Below are positions 59,144-64,000 of a stretch of 64,000 nucleotides of DNA, in pieces. A program made the translations under genes and the position numbers. Position 1 is the stretch's first letter. The number at the start of each line of letters is the position of its first letter. Source of the stretch: Combretum micranthum (taxonomy: Eukaryota; Streptophyta; Magnoliopsida; Myrtales; Combretaceae); the NCBI GenBank assembly GCA_024138025.1, contig JAMXBD010002480.1, positions 1 through 64,000 of the forward strand, given 5' to 3'. The notes under the pieces were generated by a model. That model had not been told where the DNA came from. It saw only the letters and a list, made by a program, of their open reading frames with translations, and made no database searches.

Positions 59144-62136
59144 TGAAATACCCAAAGCCTTCACCTATCTGACGAGTTAGAAATAATTTAATGAAATAGT
59201 ATAATAGTTAGTTAATTTTGAACTTAAATTTAAACTTAGTTAAGAAATTTTACTTAGGTTGTTTAAATAAAACCAGTAAAATAAATTATAAGATATAATT
59301 AGATAATTTGGCTTAATCAATACACCTTCAAATTGTTTATTTGTTTCAATAATCTTTTCTCAATAAACCAAAGTATTAAATTCTTCCTAATCATTCATTT
59401 TAATTTCTTTTCTTCTATTTTAATTCCCTAAATCTTCAAACATGTAATTTAAAAATTTAGTAAACTCCTAACCCTTAAACTTTAGTTTAAATTTCATTTC
59501 ATAAATCTCTATAATTTTTTAAATCAACTGCTTGTTTTAAAATACCAATCTTTGAGCCGAGATCCAAATTAAATATAATATCTTTCAAATTGAATTCCTA
59601 AACTAGATTTTTAGTATAAGTTATTAATTTTTATTGTATAAAATTCTGAAATTACTTCTAATTACTTTTAGAACCTAATATAATTATCTAAAAGTTTAAA
59701 ACCAAAACCCCTACTCAAACTATCTTTAATCCTTATCCTTTTCTTTCCTTTCTCCCTTCCTTTACTTGCCTTCATTTCTTTTTCTTTTCCTAATTTCTTT
59801 TCTTTCCTTTCCTTTTTTGGTTCCCTTTCTTCCTCTTCTTCTTTTCTTGTTTCTCTTTTCTTTCTCAAATTTCAACTCCAAGTCATGGTTATAACTTGAA
59901 TATTGATTATCAGATGTTGTATATTGAGTTTCTGATGTAAAACAAGTAGTTACTATATGGTTAAAATTTACATGCTCTATTTTTGGGAAAGAGCACGAGA
60001 GCAACATGGGGGCTCTATCCAATCGTGCTTCTCTCTGTTTCCTTTATTAAATAAGATTTTAGAACAACACAACTAGCCCTATTTAACCGTGCTTCTCTTT
60101 TTTCTTTCATTAAACACAACTCCAGAAAAAGCATGGTTAGAACACAACTTTGCCTATTCTATCATGTTTCTCTCTAATCCTTAAGTGCAAAATATGTTAG
60201 AGTAAAACACGAGGAACACAACTTGCCCTATATATCATGTCTCTCTCAGTTCCAACCTAAGAAAAAAACACAATGGAGTAGGAATGAATGTATTAGTCGT
60301 GCTTCTTATATTCTAGAACATGAGGGGGAACACGGTTGACATATTTTCCCGTGTTTCTCATAAATAAAATTAAATAAATTAATATATGTGCAAAATAATA
60401 ATTTGAGTATTTGCATAAGTTTTTACTAAAAAAGTTAATCAATGAATGATAGGATTTAAATTTAGTATTGGATTAATGACCTAAAGTGAACTAGATCAAT
60501 TAAGATTTTATAGTATATGTGGGTTTGCTTTAGTATAATAATTGAATATAACTCAGAAATTAGATTAAAACATAGTTTTTAAATATAAAATGAACTTAGT
60601 TAATGAATCTAAGTTCAATTTGACTTAATGAACTAAAATGAATTAGATTGATTAGTATAATTAACTTGGCTAAGTTAAGTTAATATAGACTAATAATTTG
60701 CAAAATGTTTATTTTTAAGAAAAATGAATGTTTAAATGAATTTGATGAAAATGGGTAATTATAAATAAAGGAAAAGGAATAATTTGATAGACAATGGAGA
60801 TTGTTCGTATCTTAGCGAGACGATTTTCACACCTATGGTAGGGTTCCTACTTAGTGTCTGATCAAATAGGTATTTAGTATAAATTTATGTAAGTTAAAAT
60901 TTTAGTTTAAATACTTATATATTAATTAATATCTTAGACAAATGCATGATCTAGTTTATGCTTTATCTTCTAGACCATCTTTTGATCTCTGCTAGATTTT
61001 AGATAAAGTACGCAGTGACTTGCGTGTTGATTGTTAGGATAGGAATTCCTAATGAACTAAAACTTAAAAATGGTGTAATAAAAGCCTACTGCTTATGCTT
61101 GTGTCGTTTAACTTAGTCCAAGGGTAGCTACCTTGTCCAGAGCCAGGCATGGTAGTCAGGTGCTTAGGCCACCTCCTATTATAATGCAATGATAATTTAT
61201 AAGTGACTCAGCGGCTAGCTAATTAGGCAAATGGTACTAGCATAGCGTTTCTTTAAGCTTTGAGTGAAGTGACATGGTTTAGTTCATGTTTATGAGACCG
61301 ATTAAACTAAAAGATGTTATGGATTAAGATAAGTAAAACTGTTAATAGCTGTAAACTCTAGATGAGGCTATTGTTTTTAATGATTTGTATAAATGATATA
61401 GGTATTCAGGTTACCTATATCAATCTTCTGAGTAGCTACTGTTACTTGGGACCCCCATATTCCCAAGGCGTCGTCGAAGTATGAGTGCTCTACTGTTGTT
61501 TGTTAAACTTTAATTTAAAGACAATAAACTGTTGTTTATTGCATTGTATTAGAATAAGCATGTGTGCCAGCTCGTGTGTGTTGTGTTACTGTATATTGGG
61601 TTTTGGCTCATTATTATTTTCTTTTCAAGTGATGATTGTGATGCTGATGATTCGGATAATGTTGATTGACTTGGGTTTTGGGCGACTCTGAAGGATCTTT
61701 TTTTTATGAGTGAAGTGGATTAAGATCACTAGATTTGTTTTAATTTGCTTTTATTTTGTATAAGAACTGGAATTATCTTTTTAAGCCTATATTATTCTTA
61801 AGGGCTTGGATATGGAGCCCATGTTTTGTAATTAAGCTTCTTAAGCTTTGTTGTACAATCGTGAAAGGTATAAGAGATACCTGATGCTATGTTTTTGTTT
61901 TATAAGGAAGATTGTCTACTCATGAGAGTATAAAATAATATGATTTTGCAAACTTTTTTTTTTTTTTACTACTGTCAAATCTATGTTTTTTAGAATCTAA
62001 TTAAATGATTTTAGAATTTAAAATTGGTTAGCAATAGTTCGATATAAATAGGTCTTTAGAGTTAACTAGTGCGTATAATGCATAAGATATTATATGTGAC
62101 GGCTGGGCATCCTTGACCCTAACTCAAAGCATGACA
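59144..62136 (+). mobile_element. Tekay/Del-like gypsy LTR, unit 4
   Basis: Same element and insertion site as in unit 1. Small losses are frequent (near 59320, 59694, 60009, 60211, 60228, 60651 and 62110). Confidence 0.65.
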
Positions 62137-62935
62137 AATGGTTATAATCATATTTTTTTTTTTTCATTTTCTTTTACTACTTTGTAAACAAAGAGGGACA
62201 CTTGCAACTCTTCTGTTACTTCTAATTCCACGTTACAACTTACGAGGATCCTAATTTAATATGGAATTGCGTATAAGAATGAAAGACATATAAGACTGAG
62301 GGGCGTGGCAGATATTTGGCTCTCCTTAGAATGAGAAAATTCAATGATAGAAAATAGTGCTCGTCTAGATGATTCACAATCGAGCAATAGGTCTTTAGCA
62401 TGAGAAAAGTCAGTGATGAAAATTTGGTATACGCTTGGAAATTTCATTATCGAGTAAAACTCAGGAAGAAAAACATGCAACACGAGGGAAGAAAAGCATA
62501 CAACACGAAAGTCGATAGGAATGGTCCGTGCATGCTTTCGAAAACAATCATATCATACTTCTCATTTCGGCCGTGCACCAAGTCTTCTCGTAGGCCATTG
62601 AGTTTGTTTGAATGTTTGTTTTTTATTTATATCTTATCTGTATTTGATATATACCCATATTTGATCTATATAGTTTATTTATAAATAAAAATATCTATTT
62701 TTAACTAACATCTTGATTGAAACAAATATGAAATACATGTCAAATTGATGCCCAAGCATATATAATGAATTTAAAATAAGAATTCAAAATATATATGACG
62801 TTTCATCACATGGAAGAAAATTTTAAAAATAAAACTAAAAATGAAAAGAAAGGAAAAAAAAAAAAAAGAGACCATTGTAGAATATGTATTAGGATATCAA
62901 TTATTTTGTTATTTCGATTCTCTACATCCTACTAG

Positions 62936-63724
62936 TAGACATAGACGTGGTTTGGTTCCGAACCGGAAATCGAATCAGAACTGTCACCGACGGTTTTAGA
63001 ATCGAAACCAGACCGGTTGGATGGTTCTAGAATCGGCTGAGGAACCGCTGGTTTTCTGGTTCCTAGACGGTTCTAGGCCTAAAACCGAGGTGGAACCGAC
63101 GGTTCCAATCGGTTCTATTTAAAAAAAAAAAAAAAAGAATTATGTAAAAAATTTTTAAATTATATTAAATATATAATTATTAATGTTTACACTATTTCCT
63201 ATGAATAGTAAACTTATTACATATTTACAATATTTAATGTTTTATTATTAATACAAATAAACATAACTTAAAATTATAAATAATTTAGTTTATATAAACT
63301 TCTTCTAAAAGTAAAATTCATTCTTTAATAATATGGGACTATTTTTTGTATTACAATTTTCTTATTATCGTCTAGAGTATTTCATGATCTCATATTACTA
63401 ATTATAATTGATATTAGTTGTGTTTATAAATAAATAAATGCACATTTTAAAAAAATTAGAAATTTTGGCTAAATAATTTAATACTTTTACACTCAATATT
63501 TAATTATTTTAAGTTTAAATTTTATTTTATTAAAATATAAAATTTATTTATTTTTACTTAAGAAAAAGACAGTTCCACGATCTAAAATCGAACCGGGAAC
63601 CTCTAGTTCTATAAAACCAGACCGGAACCATGGGAGATGGTTCCGGTTCCTCATTTTTATTAAGACCTGAAACCAGCGGTTTCGATTCTGGTTTGATTCG
63701 GTTCCATAACCGTGATGATGTCTA
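62936..63724. mobile_element. hAT-like non-autonomous element, unit 4
   Basis: Same insertion site and termini; small indels only. Confidence 0.85.
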
Positions 63725-63835
63725 CCTATTAGGAATAGGAGACCAACTCTATGGGGCTTATGTCTACCTTTGACTAATATATCTTTGTATGTTTATTACA
63801 TTTATTTAAAATAAATCTTGTACCAAATGAAGCTC

Positions 63836-63866
<31 letters not shown>

Positions 63867-64000
63867 TAAATCATAAAGTTTATAAGCATGCGGCGATCAA
63901 ATTCTAAAAGTTTGCTTATTTAACATCTCATCTTGCGGTCGTCTCTGCTGAACTAGAAGCAACATTCTTTTAGGTTTTACTTTAATTTGAGCTGTACTTG

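Larger units (their letters stand above)
53618..64000 (+). repeat. 12.7-kb tandem array, unit 4 (cut by window end)
   Basis: Fourth unit, 10,383 bp visible; the last base corresponds to about 25861 in unit 1. It has the most small indels of the four, including two single-base losses in the receptor frame. Its first 400 bp match units 2 and 3, but from about 54076 it carries the indels and substitutions of unit 1, so it is a mosaic. Whether the array continues beyond the window cannot be seen. Confidence 0.95.

Noticed and set aside
59668..60022. Lys/Glu/Arg-rich minus-strand frames in unit 4
   Set aside because: Translation of a polypyrimidine tract; the frame is opened by a single-base loss and is absent in the other units.
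11521..64000. CRISPR-like array or centromeric satellite
   Set aside because: Repeat periods (407 bp and 12.7 kb), absence of spacer structure and transposon content do not fit a CRISPR array; neither unit looks like a typical 150-180-bp centromere monomer.

Overview
Organism and character: this is nuclear DNA of a flowering plant. It is AT-rich and intron-bearing, holds decayed Ty1/copia and Ty3/gypsy relics, LTRs, MITEs and simple repeats, and contains one recognisable host gene fragment, the ectodomain exon of an LRK10L / Lr10-type (GUB_WAK-binding) receptor kinase. There is no sign of bacterial, organellar or viral gene organisation. The species cannot be told from the sequence.

Left flank (1-15437): a graveyard of retroelements. 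In order: a gypsy-type LTR-like repeat X (1-1700); a copia-type LTR with a tRNA-iMet primer-binding site (about 2110-3056); a tRNA-related SINE-like patch (about 3416-3545); a strand-asymmetric C-rich block (3650-4760); a possible hAT-like element (about 5290-6066); a probable solo LTR with TGAT...ATCA ends (6277-7628); a gypsy gag relic (about 9045-9480); a second Tat/Athila-like LTR (about 9715-11300); a 407-bp tandem repeat (11521-13240); a second copy of the copia-type LTR carrying a nested Mutator-like MITE (14360-14726); and a decayed copia reverse transcriptase that runs into the array.

Array (15438-64000): a head-to-tail array of a 12.7-kb unit. Units start at 15438, 28177, 40903 and 53618; the fourth is cut by the window end. 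Each full unit holds, left to right: a copia RNase H relic; a gypsy-type LTR (X); a diverged local duplication; the LRK10L ectodomain exon on the minus strand; its 5' region; a 3.0-kb Tekay/Del-like LTR; a second, orphan copy of the LRK10L 5' region; a 795-bp hAT-like non-autonomous element; AT-rich sequence with a 55-bp retroposed scrap; and a promoter-like segment ending in a consensus splice donor a hundred bases before the next unit. Unit 1 is the only one whose left edge continues into copia RT sequence, so it marks the original left boundary.

The only plausible host gene product is the secreted ectodomain. It is an open frame of 236 codons in units 2 and 3 and frame-shifted in units 1 and 4. 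No kinase exon is visible in any unit. Units differ mostly by 1-3 base indels, which could mean very recent amplification, uncorrected long-read errors, or both. The first 1.1 kb of each unit is more variable and shows mosaic patterns that fit unequal crossing-over or gene conversion.
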